Made by a program: the position numbers and the translations under genes. Below the pieces are notes generated by a model. That model made no database searches. It worked only from the letters and a program-made list of their open reading frames with translations, and had not been told where the DNA came from. From positions 2,418,001 to 2,482,000 of the forward strand of contig OZ245019.1 in the NCBI GenBank assembly GCA_965223815.1: 64,000 bases of DNA, read 5' to 3'. Source of the stretch: HKST-UBA178 sp965223815. GTDB taxonomy: Bacteria > Pseudomonadota > Gammaproteobacteria > Chromatiales > Chromatiaceae. This document shows positions 1-8,189 of this stretch, piece after piece; the first letter of the stretch is position 1; each line of letters starts with the position of its first letter.

Positions 1-162
1 GAAAATGACCTCGTTTGGAAGATAGTGGAGGATCCAGTGTTGGCGAGAGGGGGCTGTCGAGTGGTTACTGAACTCTCCCAAGTGGATGCCACTCTGGAAT
101 CGCGATTGGCCGCCTTGATCGCTCCACTCCTCAGCGGTGAACGCGATGAGGATGGAGAATGA
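1..162 (+). CDS. fliH: Flagellar assembly protein FliH, C-terminal 53 residues (partial)
   Basis: The reading frame is open from the first base and stops at 160-162, so only the C-terminal end is in the window. It contains ARGGCRV and the stretch QVDATLESRLAALI, which match the conserved end of FliH, the negative regulator and partner of the export ATPase FliI. Its stop overlaps the fliI start as ATGA, so the two are translationally coupled. The assignment rests on these motifs plus the fliI-fliJ context. Confidence 0.85.
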   Translation, partial: ENDLVWKIVEDPVLARGGCRVVTELSQVDATLESRLAALIAPLLSGERDEDGE

Positions 163-1541
163 GCGCCGGGGAAACCACTGCCACGGCACTAGGCGAACTG
201 GCATCCAAGCGTAACAGAATCTGGCGAACACGCCTGGGTGAGTGCAAGGAGCGGGTAAGTGAAAACCGCGGCCTGGTGGTCGAGGGAAAATTGACCCGAA
301 TGGTGGGTCTGACGCTGGAAGCGGTGGGTTGTAGAGCCGCCATCGGTGGACAGTGCGATGTGATCACCGGCAACGAAGGTCGGATAGAAGCCGAGGTCGT
401 CGGTTTTTCCGATGGCAGTCTCTATCTCATGCCTACGGGGGATATCCGTGGTTTGGAGCAGGACGCCAGGGTGGTTCCAACAGGCCGGGTTTGCGAGGCG
501 ATGGTTGGCGACCACTTGCTTGGGCGGGTTATCGATGGGGCAGGACGCCCGCTGGACGGCAAGGGCCCGGTTCATACTGTCGAACGCCGATCACTGACGG
601 GAAGAAACTACAACCCCCTGGCCCGTACTCCAATTCGTCAACCGCTGGACGTCGGTATAAGAGCGATCAATGCGTTGCTCAGTGTAGGACGGGGGCAGCG
701 ACTGGGGCTGTTCGCCGGTTCCGGTGTGGGTAAGAGTGTCCTGCTGGGTATGATGACGCGCTACACCAATGCGGATATCACGGTCGTGGGACTAATCGGA
801 GAGCGCGGTCGGGAAGTCAAGGAGTTCGTAGAAAATATTCTTGGGAAGGAGGGACTCTCGAGGGCGGTCGTGGTAGCCGTGCCTGCGGACAATCCGCCTC
901 TGCGGCGCATGCATGGAGCCATGTTGGCCACCAGTATTGCCGAGCATTTTCGTGATCAGGGCAAGCACGTACTGCTGCTGATGGACTCGCTTACCCGCTA
1001 TGCCCAGGCCCAGCGGGAGATCGCATTGGCGATCCACGAGCCACCGGCCACCAAGGGGTATCCGCCTTCGGTTTTCGCTAAGCTGCCGCAATTGGTTGAA
1101 CGGGCGGGAAACGGTGATCATGGCGGTGGATCCATTACCGCCTTCTACACAGTGTTAACCGAAGGTGACGACCAGAACGACCCGATTGCCGATGCTGCTC
1201 GGGCGATTCTAGATGGGCATATCGTACTGTCGAGGAGGTTGGCGGAAAGCGGTCACTACCCGGCAATCGATATCGAGGCCTCCATCAGCCGTGCCATGAA
1301 CGATATTACCGGTTCTGACCATCAACAGGCGGCGAGGGCATTCAAACAGTTGTACTCCCTCTATCGTCAAAATCAGGATTTGATCAGTGTGGGAGCCTAC
1401 GAGTCGGGTTCCAACGAAGAAATCGACGCGGCTATTGCAGCAATGCCGATATTGGAGTCGTTTTTGAGGCAGGAAATGACAACGCCGATCACCCTGGAAC
1501 AGAGCCACGCCGACATGATGGCACTCTTTGACTCCCAATGA
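159..1541 (+). CDS. fliI: Flagellum-specific export ATPase FliI
   Basis: 460 aa, the usual FliI length. This is the cytoplasmic F1-beta-like ATPase that energises the flagellar type III export gate. The P-loop AGSGVGKS lies at about residues 186-193. A Walker B-like strand (HVLLLMDSLTRYAQAQRE) follows near residue 270, and GERGREVKEF is the conserved segment between them. The ATG overlaps the fliH stop by 4 bases. It sits between fliH and fliJ, the classic order. No anomaly is visible. Confidence 0.97.
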   Translation: MSAGETTATALGELASKRNRIWRTRLGECKERVSENRGLVVEGKLTRMVGLTLEAVGCRAAIGGQCDVITGNEGRIEAEVVGFSDGSLYLMPTGDIRGLEQDARVVPTGRVCEAMVGDHLLGRVIDGAGRPLDGKGPVHTVERRSLTGRNYNPLARTPIRQPLDVGIRAINALLSVGRGQRLGLFAGSGVGKSVLLGMMTRYTNADITVVGLIGERGREVKEFVENILGKEGLSRAVVVAVPADNPPLRRMHGAMLATSIAEHFRDQGKHVLLLMDSLTRYAQAQREIALAIHEPPATKGYPPSVFAKLPQLVERAGNGDHGGGSITAFYTVLTEGDDQNDPIADAARAILDGHIVLSRRLAESGHYPAIDIEASISRAMNDITGSDHQQAARAFKQLYSLYRQNQDLISVGAYESGSNEEIDAAIAAMPILESFLRQEMTTPITLEQSHADMMALFDSQ

Positions 1542-1579
1542 GCGCAGTTCCGGATTAACCCCTCAACGGAGAAGCTTCT

Positions 1580-2017
1580 ATGTCCCCAAGCAAACGACTA
1601 AAACCGGTGCAGCGGGTAACGGAATCCCGTGAACAGGACGCAGCGCGCGCTCTCGGTGCCTCTCAGCGTGAGGTTCGCGATCAACAAGCCAGGCTGGAAG
1701 AGTTGAAGAGTTATCATCGAGAGTATTTGGAGCGTTTCTACCACGCTTCGAAAGCGGGTATGTCTTCTGCACAGCTAATCGAATACCGCGCTTTTCTAAA
1801 CAACTTGGAACGGGCGATAGGGGAGCAGGAGAAAATCGTCCTGGCCGGTACCCAGGAGTGCTCCAACAAGAAGCAAAATTGGCAGCAACGTCATATGCGC
1901 ACACAGGTGCTGGGAAAAGTGATGCATCGTCTAGAGGACAAGGACCGCCTGGCTGAAGATGCGCGCGCTCAAAAAGACTCCGACGACCGCAATCAGCGAC
2001 TAGAGACCTCTGACTAG
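1580..2017 (+). CDS. fliJ: Flagellar export chaperone FliJ
   Basis: 145 aa, almost entirely charged and helical (repeated E/Q/K/R with heptad-like spacing), as expected for the coiled-coil FliJ stalk that inserts into the FliI hexamer. The start follows fliI by 38 bases with an upstream GGAG-type sequence. Identification rests on size, coiled-coil character and its position directly after fliI. The stop shares the palindrome CTAG with the stop of the convergent FlhB-like gene (overlap 2014-2017). Confidence 0.85.
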   Translation: MSPSKRLKPVQRVTESREQDAARALGASQREVRDQQARLEELKSYHREYLERFYHASKAGMSSAQLIEYRAFLNNLERAIGEQEKIVLAGTQECSNKKQNWQQRHMRTQVLGKVMHRLEDKDRLAEDARAQKDSDDRNQRLETSD

Positions 2018-2325
2018 TCTGCCTCTTTCTCGGTGGCAGCATGGCCCGGTGGCCGCTTGCCTGAAACCAGATACGCAAAACAGATGACTTCCGCGATTGC
2101 TCGGTAGAGTGCTTCCGGAATTTCGTCTCCCAGAGGAATTTGGGCAAGTACTGCTGCCAATTCCGGATCACTCTCCAGGGGGATGCCATGGTGTTCAGCG
2201 ACATCCAGGATTCGGCGCGCCAGATCCCCCTGCCCATGGGCGGTGACGATGGGCGCATTGTCGCCATCATAGAGAAGCGCGACTGCAATCGCCTCTTGTT
2301 GCTGATCATCTGGCTGCTTTTTCAC
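2014..2325 (-). CDS. FlhB C-terminal-domain-like protein (EscU/YscU/FlhB cytoplasmic domain family)
   Basis: 103 aa, resembling the cytoplasmic autocleavage domain of FlhB without its membrane part. AVALLYDGDNAPIVTAHGQG corresponds to the strand around the FlhB NPTH loop, and PLGDEIPEALYRAIAEVICF matches the end of the domain. The NPTH cleavage motif itself is absent (NAPIV here). Such stand-alone FlhB tails are known from flagellar loci and may affect the export substrate switch. The start is GTG, overlapping the stop of the upstream FliK-like gene as GTGA, so the two form a coupled pair. Confidence 0.75.
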   Translation of the reverse strand: MKKQPDDQQQEAIAVALLYDGDNAPIVTAHGQGDLARRILDVAEHHGIPLESDPELAAVLAQIPLGDEIPEALYRAIAEVICFAYLVSGKRPPGHAATEKEAD

Positions 2326-3581
2326 GCTTTTTCATCCACCAGGGGATAGGGCGGGCGGGGTTTGATATCAATCTTTCCCTCACTGGCTGTCATGCGGCCC
2401 ACCGTCAACCCTGCGCTGACAAATGCTTTATTCAGCAGGGGCAAGGCTTCGCTGATTCTGCGTGCCCCCTCGGGACGTACTGCGGTGAAATAACTCGAAA
2501 TCACTCCACCCTGAAGGACCAAGTTGGCATTGACAGGCCCCAGAGGCTCCATGTCGAAATCCAGGGTCACAGACCACCCATGCTCTTGTCCATTCTGGCT
2601 GGAATCGTTTTCCTCGTGAATCTTGAGGTGGAAATTTTCCAACCCCTCCTTTCCGAGCAGAGGCAGATCAAAATGCCATTGCTGAGTGTTGCTATCACTT
2701 TGGGGCAGTGAGGCCAATTGATTCAGCAATACCCTGGCTAAGCTGCCCTCCGTTCGGGAAAACAATTCCATGAGCAGACCCTGAGGCGTCGCCACAGTTT
2801 TGGTCATCTCCTTAGCCGGGGTCGAAGAAGCGGGGAGGGGTAATTTTCCGCCGGGAAGACCGAGCTGCGCTCGTAGCCTGCTCAGGAGTTCGAGGAGGCT
2901 TGCCTTGAGATCATTGTCCGGCCGGCCAGCGGTTGCGAGATTGGATTCCAAGTACAAGCCGGAGGTCTCTAGCGTTTTCCGCAGCTGATCCGAAGTCAGG
3001 GGGTTGCTTACAGCAACACGGTGACTGAGGATTCGCTCCATGGCCTCCTGGAGCCTGCCGCCATCACTGCTGTTGAGCAGTGCTTTCAACGCTGCAGCAG
3101 TCAGTTGATCCTGGGTTCCACTCAATAAGGCGCTGGCGGCTGTTCTGGCCATGGAGTCGCCAGGTTTATGGGCAGCATCGAGACGCATACCTTGATGCTG
3201 CTCCGGTGCCGGATTGGCCGGTCGACCCTCAAGCGCAGCGTGCAGGCGCTCCATTAATCTGGATACCGGCTCTTGGTTGGCAACCGCCACGCGCATCGCG
3301 TCAACCCTTGGGTTTCGTCCCTCGGCTTCCCGCACCACCTGCAGTTGCAGTGGGTTCTTAGGCTGGAGCACTCTTAGTAACAGTTTTTCTCCCACCTTCA
3401 GCGATAATTGGGTGTGAGCAGTGACTTCTCTGCTCGCCATGCGCAAAACGACCTTTTGATCCGTCGTTGAACGCACCACCTGGGCGGCTAGAACTTGTCC
3501 AGCACGCAAAGACTCCAGCGCCCGGCTACGGGCCTGCTCAACGATAATCCTGGGCTGTAGCTTAGAATCCGTAATCTCCAT
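2322..3581 (-). CDS. FliK-like flagellar hook-length control protein
   Basis: About 419 aa from the ATG at 3581. A TTG ten codons upstream is also in frame, but neither has a strong ribosome site. The long N-terminal region is rich in A, L, Q and S. The C-terminal third (WHFDLPLLGKEGLENFHLKI, then GWSVTLDFDMEPLGPVNANL) matches the Flg_hook domain of FliK, which gauges hook length and triggers the export switch through FlhB. Its downstream partner is the FlhB-tail gene. Divergent from the main fli operon, so it may be a second, specialised FliK. Confidence 0.75.
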   Translation of the reverse strand: MEITDSKLQPRIIVEQARSRALESLRAGQVLAAQVVRSTTDQKVVLRMASREVTAHTQLSLKVGEKLLLRVLQPKNPLQLQVVREAEGRNPRVDAMRVAVANQEPVSRLMERLHAALEGRPANPAPEQHQGMRLDAAHKPGDSMARTAASALLSGTQDQLTAAALKALLNSSDGGRLQEAMERILSHRVAVSNPLTSDQLRKTLETSGLYLESNLATAGRPDNDLKASLLELLSRLRAQLGLPGGKLPLPASSTPAKEMTKTVATPQGLLMELFSRTEGSLARVLLNQLASLPQSDSNTQQWHFDLPLLGKEGLENFHLKIHEENDSSQNGQEHGWSVTLDFDMEPLGPVNANLVLQGGVISSYFTAVRPEGARRISEALPLLNKAFVSAGLTVGRMTASEGKIDIKPRPPYPLVDEKA

Positions 3582-3663
3582 AGACCAGTAGGGGATGGTG
3601 AAATTTTGCAATAACTATAGTCTACACCCCCAGCTGCCGATTGAAGTATATGGAGGTGAATCG

Positions 3664-4587
3664 GTGACTGAGAAAAGCAAAGGGACACAACCTCTTTGGT
3701 ACTTCAAGCAAGTCCAAGAGATCAAAGGGCCGTTTCCCAGTGGATCCATCAGACGATTTCTAATACTGGGCCGACTCTCCTTGGATACAGAGGTCAGCGA
3801 AAATGGCCAGACTTGGATGCCGCTTAGTGAGGTCGCGGAACTCATGCCGCCGGAGTTCAGAAAGGCATTGAAAACAGGACATCTGGGTGACTTTCAGAGT
3901 CTGGTGCTGAGGGAGGACGAACGCAAAGGCCACGACCGTAGACGGCGCGGAAGCGACAACTCCGGGGTTGGACAGCCCAGGCAAGTTGAGCGCAGGCAAC
4001 CAGAATCGGATCAAGTTCAGCGCTATCGCAAGGCTAAAACGGAGTTGCGCAAGTTGGAGCGCAGTAAGCTGCGAATACCCATTTCTAGTTTTTTGGTTGC
4101 GGCTACGTTGATACTTGCCGCCATCGGCTACGGAATCCATATCGGAGGTAGCGATAGCTCACCAGAACCAGACTGCGTGGCTCTCCCGGCGCCGGGAATC
4201 GATTGGAGAAATTGCCAACTGCGGGGGCTTAACGCCCAGAACAGCGATTTACGGGGTGCCATTCTCTTAAACGCCGCACTAGAGGGCTCGGTGCTGACCG
4301 GTTCTAGATTAGACGATGCTGATCTTCGCTACGCCGATTTAACAGCTGCCGATCTGAGCTTCAGTGAACTGGGGTGGGCGCGTATGAAAGGCAGCAGCCT
4401 CCGGGACGCGGATCTATCCTATGCCGATTTTAGTGGTGTGGATCTCAGTTTCGCGGATCTCACCGGGGCAAACGTTGCTGGCGCAGTATTTCAGGGGACT
4501 AAACTGGACCATGCAATCTGGACCGATGGCCGCACCTGCCAAGAGGGTTCTACTGGCAGCTGCCGGATCGAACCAGCTCAACATTAA
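3664..4587 (+). CDS. Membrane protein with GYF_2-like N-terminus and pentapeptide repeats
   Basis: Start chosen at the GTG at 3664, preceded by GGAGGTGA five bases upstream; an ATG at 3595 is in frame but lacks such a site. Gives 307 aa. N-terminus: a GYF_2/DUF4339-like module (PLWYFKQVQEIKGPFPSGSI, ending in TWMPLSEVAELMPPEF). Middle: a charged linker and one membrane helix (SSFLVAATLILAAIGYGI). C-terminus: about 20 pentapeptides of A(D/N)LxF type, forming a right-handed beta-helix. It ends with a Cys-containing tail (IWTDGRTC), shared with the protein at 46926-47546. Function unknown. Confidence 0.75.
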   Translation: MTEKSKGTQPLWYFKQVQEIKGPFPSGSIRRFLILGRLSLDTEVSENGQTWMPLSEVAELMPPEFRKALKTGHLGDFQSLVLREDERKGHDRRRRGSDNSGVGQPRQVERRQPESDQVQRYRKAKTELRKLERSKLRIPISSFLVAATLILAAIGYGIHIGGSDSSPEPDCVALPAPGIDWRNCQLRGLNAQNSDLRGAILLNAALEGSVLTGSRLDDADLRYADLTAADLSFSELGWARMKGSSLRDADLSYADFSGVDLSFADLTGANVAGAVFQGTKLDHAIWTDGRTCQEGSTGSCRIEPAQH

Positions 4588-4607
4588 ATCTACCGGCAGC
4601 TTGCGCC

Positions 4608-5198
4608 TCAGGAGAAAGTTTCAGTTTGGTAACGCAGCACTACGATATCATCTGACCAGAAATCCCTGGGAAGCCCCGCTTTTTGCTTCAAATGACCGAT
4701 GAAGTCGGCGGGATCTGGCAACTGGGACCAGACTGAGGGCAAGAACGTTCCTCTATTCCGCCCTTTCTGCAAAATCAGGCCATCAACGCCCGGTTTGATC
4801 TGACCGAGCAATTCCGCTTCTGAGTTGAAGAAGATCCTGGTCGCCGGCGACAGCACGGAGATCTGCAGATCCAGCCCCACCCGTTCCGCGGCGGTTAGTG
4901 GAGGAAACCGGGGGTCACGAAAAGCAGCAGAATAGGCGTTTTCGACCACATCGTTAACCAGGGGTTGGATGGGTTCCAGATGTCCGATGCATCCCCGAAG
5001 GGCGTCTTGGTGTTGCAGAGTGACAAAGCAACTACGCCGCGCCACTAAGTGCGGTTCGAAATCCTCGCTATCGAGATTCAGCATGCAACGCTGCGCTATT
5101 CCGTGGTCAATGGAGGCCCATGCCAGCGCAATCAGGCGCTCATGATCGCTGTTACTCAACCGATCCGCAGCAGGTTCAGTCAAACACATAGGCTCCAT
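4608..5198 (-). CDS. amrA: AmmeMemoRadiSam system protein A (AMMECR1 domain)
   Basis: About 196 aa from the ATG at 5198; another ATG at 5189 is possible. AMMECR1-domain signatures are clear: SCFVTLQHQDALRGCIGH (the LRGCIG motif is diagnostic), AAFRDPRFPPLTAAE, and GLILQKGRNRGTFLPSVW. The family is conserved from archaea to humans, but its reaction is unknown; in bacteria it co-occurs with MEMO1-like and radical SAM proteins. The start lies inside the 3' end of the MEMO gene (overlap about 20 bases), implying coupling. Confidence 0.92.
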   Translation of the reverse strand: MEPMCLTEPAADRLSNSDHERLIALAWASIDHGIAQRCMLNLDSEDFEPHLVARRSCFVTLQHQDALRGCIGHLEPIQPLVNDVVENAYSAAFRDPRFPPLTAAERVGLDLQISVLSPATRIFFNSEAELLGQIKPGVDGLILQKGRNRGTFLPSVWSQLPDPADFIGHLKQKAGLPRDFWSDDIVVLRYQTETFS

Positions 5199-5967
5199 AG
5201 CCCACCACCCGGTCTTTCGAACCAGCGGTGTCCCCAGAATTTCGTACATCGATCGTTGTGGCCCGCAAATGGCGTTGCCTAGCCGCCAGGAGCAATCCAT
5301 TGACGGGAATCCTGCCGCAGGCGTGGTGATTGCCGACACCACTCGGATTGAGCTGCTCAATAGCACGGGTTGTCTTCCGATCCATCTCCTGGGCATCGCG
5401 ATAGCTAAGGTAGTGGCTGAGATCGGAGCTGATGACAATGAGTGTCTCCGGCCCGCCCCACAGCTTCTCCAGAACCTCCGCCACAGCAGTGTAATCTGTA
5501 TCACCGATTAACAGAGGAACAATGCTGAAATCGAGCAGAATTTTCTGAAGGAAGGGCAATTGAACCTCTATGCTGTGCTCGTTTTCGAAGGCCGCATCCA
5601 GTTCCCGGAGCTGGGGAAGGGTGGAAACCTCTCTAAGCGATGCCGAGTCCACGGGTACACTGCCCAGCGGGGTGCGGAAGAGGGTGTCGGTGCTGTAGGC
5701 GATACCTCCGAAAGGAATGCGGTGTGCTGGGGCGAGTATGACTACCCGGGTGATCACTGCGGTTGAATCCCGCAGCTGTGCATAAGCGCTTCCCGCCACC
5801 GGGCCGGAGTACCTGTATCCTGCGTGCGGTGCGATTAGGGCCTTAGGGGATTTGGCTTGGGAAGGGGTGCCTTGGGCAATATAGCGCTGCACTTCCTCGC
5901 CGAGTGTCGCAGGGTTCGCCGAATAAAAGAGTCCGGCCACCGCCGGTTCACGTACGCTATTGGCCAT
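5176..5967 (-). CDS. amrB: AmmeMemoRadiSam system protein B (MEMO1 family)
   Basis: 263 aa. MEMO1-like metal-binding residues are visible: PHAGYRYSG (first His), PAHRIPFGG (second His) and HHACGRIPV (Cys), on the extradiol-dioxygenase-like fold. Other family signatures: REPAVAGLFYSANP at the N-terminus and ISSDLSHYLSY. Biochemistry in bacteria is unsettled. First gene of a two-gene unit with AMMECR1, divergent from the radical SAM member. Confidence 0.93.
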   Translation of the reverse strand: MANSVREPAVAGLFYSANPATLGEEVQRYIAQGTPSQAKSPKALIAPHAGYRYSGPVAGSAYAQLRDSTAVITRVVILAPAHRIPFGGIAYSTDTLFRTPLGSVPVDSASLREVSTLPQLRELDAAFENEHSIEVQLPFLQKILLDFSIVPLLIGDTDYTAVAEVLEKLWGGPETLIVISSDLSHYLSYRDAQEMDRKTTRAIEQLNPSGVGNHHACGRIPVNGLLLAARQRHLRATTIDVRNSGDTAGSKDRVVGYGAYVFD

Positions 5968-6087
5968 CTTTCTGTCTCGTTCATTGCTTTGGTATAAAAA
6001 TGTAACCTTGAAGGGAAAAAATCAAGGGTATATGACCCTATACTAGTACTTAGAAGGAATGAAACTGAATAGGATTAAAGCAGCAGC

Positions 6088-7173
6088 ATGACCACGCCGT
6101 TCCCAAACACTCATGCGACAGACTATTGGCAACGGCTCCAAGATGGCCGTATTCAGTGCGATCTTTGTCCCCGGCAGTGTCAACTCAAGGAAGGACAGCT
6201 CGGGCTTTGTTTCGTTCGTGCCTGCCATCAGGGGCGGATTGTACTGACCACTTACGGCCGTTCCAGCGGCTTTTGCATAGATCCCATTGAAAAGAAACCC
6301 CTGAACCACTTCTTTCCCGGTAGCGCCGTGCTTTCATTCGGAACTGCGGGATGTAATCTGGCCTGCCGATTCTGTCAAAATTGGGACATGAGCAAGTCGA
6401 GGCAGATGGATACCTTGGCCGAGAAGGCCTCGCCAGAAGCCATCGCCAGAACCGCTTTGCAGCATAATTGCCGAAGTGTCGCTTTCACCTACAACGATCC
6501 AATCGTGTTTATTGAGTATGCCAACGATACCGCGGAAGCGTGTCATGAACTGGGCATTAAAACCGTAGCGGTTACTTCGGGGTATATCTCACCCGACCCG
6601 GGTAGAGAGTTCTGCAAACACTTGGATGCAGCAAATGTAGACTTGAAAGCGTTCAGCGATCGCTTTTATCACAAACTCGCTAGTGGTCACCTGCAACCGG
6701 TTTTGGATTTCCTTGTATACCTGAAAACGGAAACTTCTGTATGGCTGGAGGTCACCACCCTGCTCATACCCGGGGAAAACGATTCGGCGGATGAAATAGA
6801 CAGGATGACACAGTGGCTACGAGAGCATCTGGGTCCCAGTGTGCCGCTTCACTTTACCGCATTTCACCCCGACTGGAAGATGCAGGACAGACAGGCTACG
6901 CCCCCGCAGACACTTTCCATGGCTCGTGATATAGCGCTCGGGAATGAGCTGCAGTATGTATATACGGGCAATGTTCACGATGCTGTCGGCGGTAGCACTT
7001 GGTGCCCTAATTGCGGCAGTCGGCTGATAGAGAGAAACTGGTACCGTCTCGGCGCTTGGAATCTCGATGCTGTGGGCTGCTGCCGCAACTGCGGTAACAG
7101 ATGTCCCGGTTTTTTTGAGGAAACGCCGGGGACATGGGGTTCCAGACGGCTCGCAATAAGCTTGTCAGAATAG
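6088..7173 (+). CDS. amrS: AmmeMemoRadiSam system radical SAM enzyme
   Basis: 361 aa. The radical SAM cluster motif is CNLACRFC (CX3CX2C) at about residues 89-96, preceded by a Cys-rich N-terminus (CDLCPRQCQL) typical of the AmmeMemoRadiSam/PflA-like clade. The C-terminus has CPNCG and CCRNCGNRC, probably a zinc or auxiliary-cluster site. Oriented away from the MEMO/AMMECR1 pair across a 120-base shared promoter region. The substrate is unknown, but the co-localisation indicates one pathway. Confidence 0.93.
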   Translation: MTTPFPNTHATDYWQRLQDGRIQCDLCPRQCQLKEGQLGLCFVRACHQGRIVLTTYGRSSGFCIDPIEKKPLNHFFPGSAVLSFGTAGCNLACRFCQNWDMSKSRQMDTLAEKASPEAIARTALQHNCRSVAFTYNDPIVFIEYANDTAEACHELGIKTVAVTSGYISPDPGREFCKHLDAANVDLKAFSDRFYHKLASGHLQPVLDFLVYLKTETSVWLEVTTLLIPGENDSADEIDRMTQWLREHLGPSVPLHFTAFHPDWKMQDRQATPPQTLSMARDIALGNELQYVYTGNVHDAVGGSTWCPNCGSRLIERNWYRLGAWNLDAVGCCRNCGNRCPGFFEETPGTWGSRRLAISLSE

Positions 7174-7277
7174 CTGGGCGCACCAGTGGTTCTCACGGGG
7201 AAACTCGCTCAGTCGACAACGCTGGCAAAGAGCGAAGAGTTTCTCCATAATTCGCGGTTTTTCTCCGGAGCTGCCCC

Positions 7278-8189
7278 ATGTGGTTCAGAAATCTTCAGCT
7301 CTTCCGGCTGACCCATAAATTCGATTTCTCCGCGGAGGAACTCGATGCGCAACTCAAACGCAAACCAAGCCGGGATTGTGGCAGCCTGGAGCCCAATACC
7401 ATCGGTTGGGAACCTCCATTGGGGAGACATGGCCGAATGCTGACCCATGGTGTTGCGCAATTCATCATGATTTGCGCCAAGCGCCAGGAAAAGGTTTTGC
7501 CGGCCAGCGTTGTCAGTGAGCAGTTGGAATCCAAGGTCGCCGTGATCGAGGAGTCCGAGGGGCGGAAGATACGGCACCGGGAGCGCCAAGATCTCAAAGA
7601 CGGACTGCTGCTGGAGTTGTTGCCGAAGGCGTTTACCAAGTCTTCCCTGATCTACGCATATATTGATCGTCGCGACGGCTGGTTGGTTATCAATGCCCCA
7701 AGCGCCAAGAAGGGGGAGGAGTTGATCACTCTGCTCCGGGATACCTTGGGGACGCTACCCCTGCGGCCACTGGAGGTTGCCCTTTCACCCACAGACACTA
7801 TGACCCGCTGGTTGAAAGGCAAAAAACTGCCTAAAATTTTCTCCCTGGGCGACGAGTGTGAGTTGAGGGATTCGACGGGGGAGGGAGGCGTTGTACGCTG
7901 CCGTGGTCAGGATCTGCAGGGCGATGAAATTAGTGCACATCTGCGAGCGGGGAAACAGGTTTTCAGGTTATCTTTAGAGTGGCAACAGCGCATCTCCATG
8001 GTGTTGGGTGAGGATTTGGCGATACGCCGGTTAAAATTCCTCGAGAGTATACGGGAGGAGGCGGCAGCCGATGAAGCGGAGGAGCCGGCCTCCCGTTTCG
8101 ATGCGGATTTCGCGTTAATGACCCTGGAGTTCTCGCGTTTCCTGCCAGCTCTGGTCGACTCGCTGGGCGGCGAGGCTAAGGAAAGCTAG
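7278..8189 (+). CDS. rdgC: Recombination-associated protein RdgC
   Basis: 303 aa, the standard length. The N-terminus (WFRNLQLFRLTHKF) and GRHGRMLTHG are RdgC hallmarks. RdgC forms a ring dimer on double-stranded DNA and limits RecA function. The ATG follows CCGGAGCTGCCCC, a reasonable ribosome site. The stop overlaps the stop of the convergent epimerase gene by 4 bases. No anomaly. Confidence 0.95.
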   Translation: MWFRNLQLFRLTHKFDFSAEELDAQLKRKPSRDCGSLEPNTIGWEPPLGRHGRMLTHGVAQFIMICAKRQEKVLPASVVSEQLESKVAVIEESEGRKIRHRERQDLKDGLLLELLPKAFTKSSLIYAYIDRRDGWLVINAPSAKKGEELITLLRDTLGTLPLRPLEVALSPTDTMTRWLKGKKLPKIFSLGDECELRDSTGEGGVVRCRGQDLQGDEISAHLRAGKQVFRLSLEWQQRISMVLGEDLAIRRLKFLESIREEAAADEAEEPASRFDADFALMTLEFSRFLPALVDSLGGEAKES

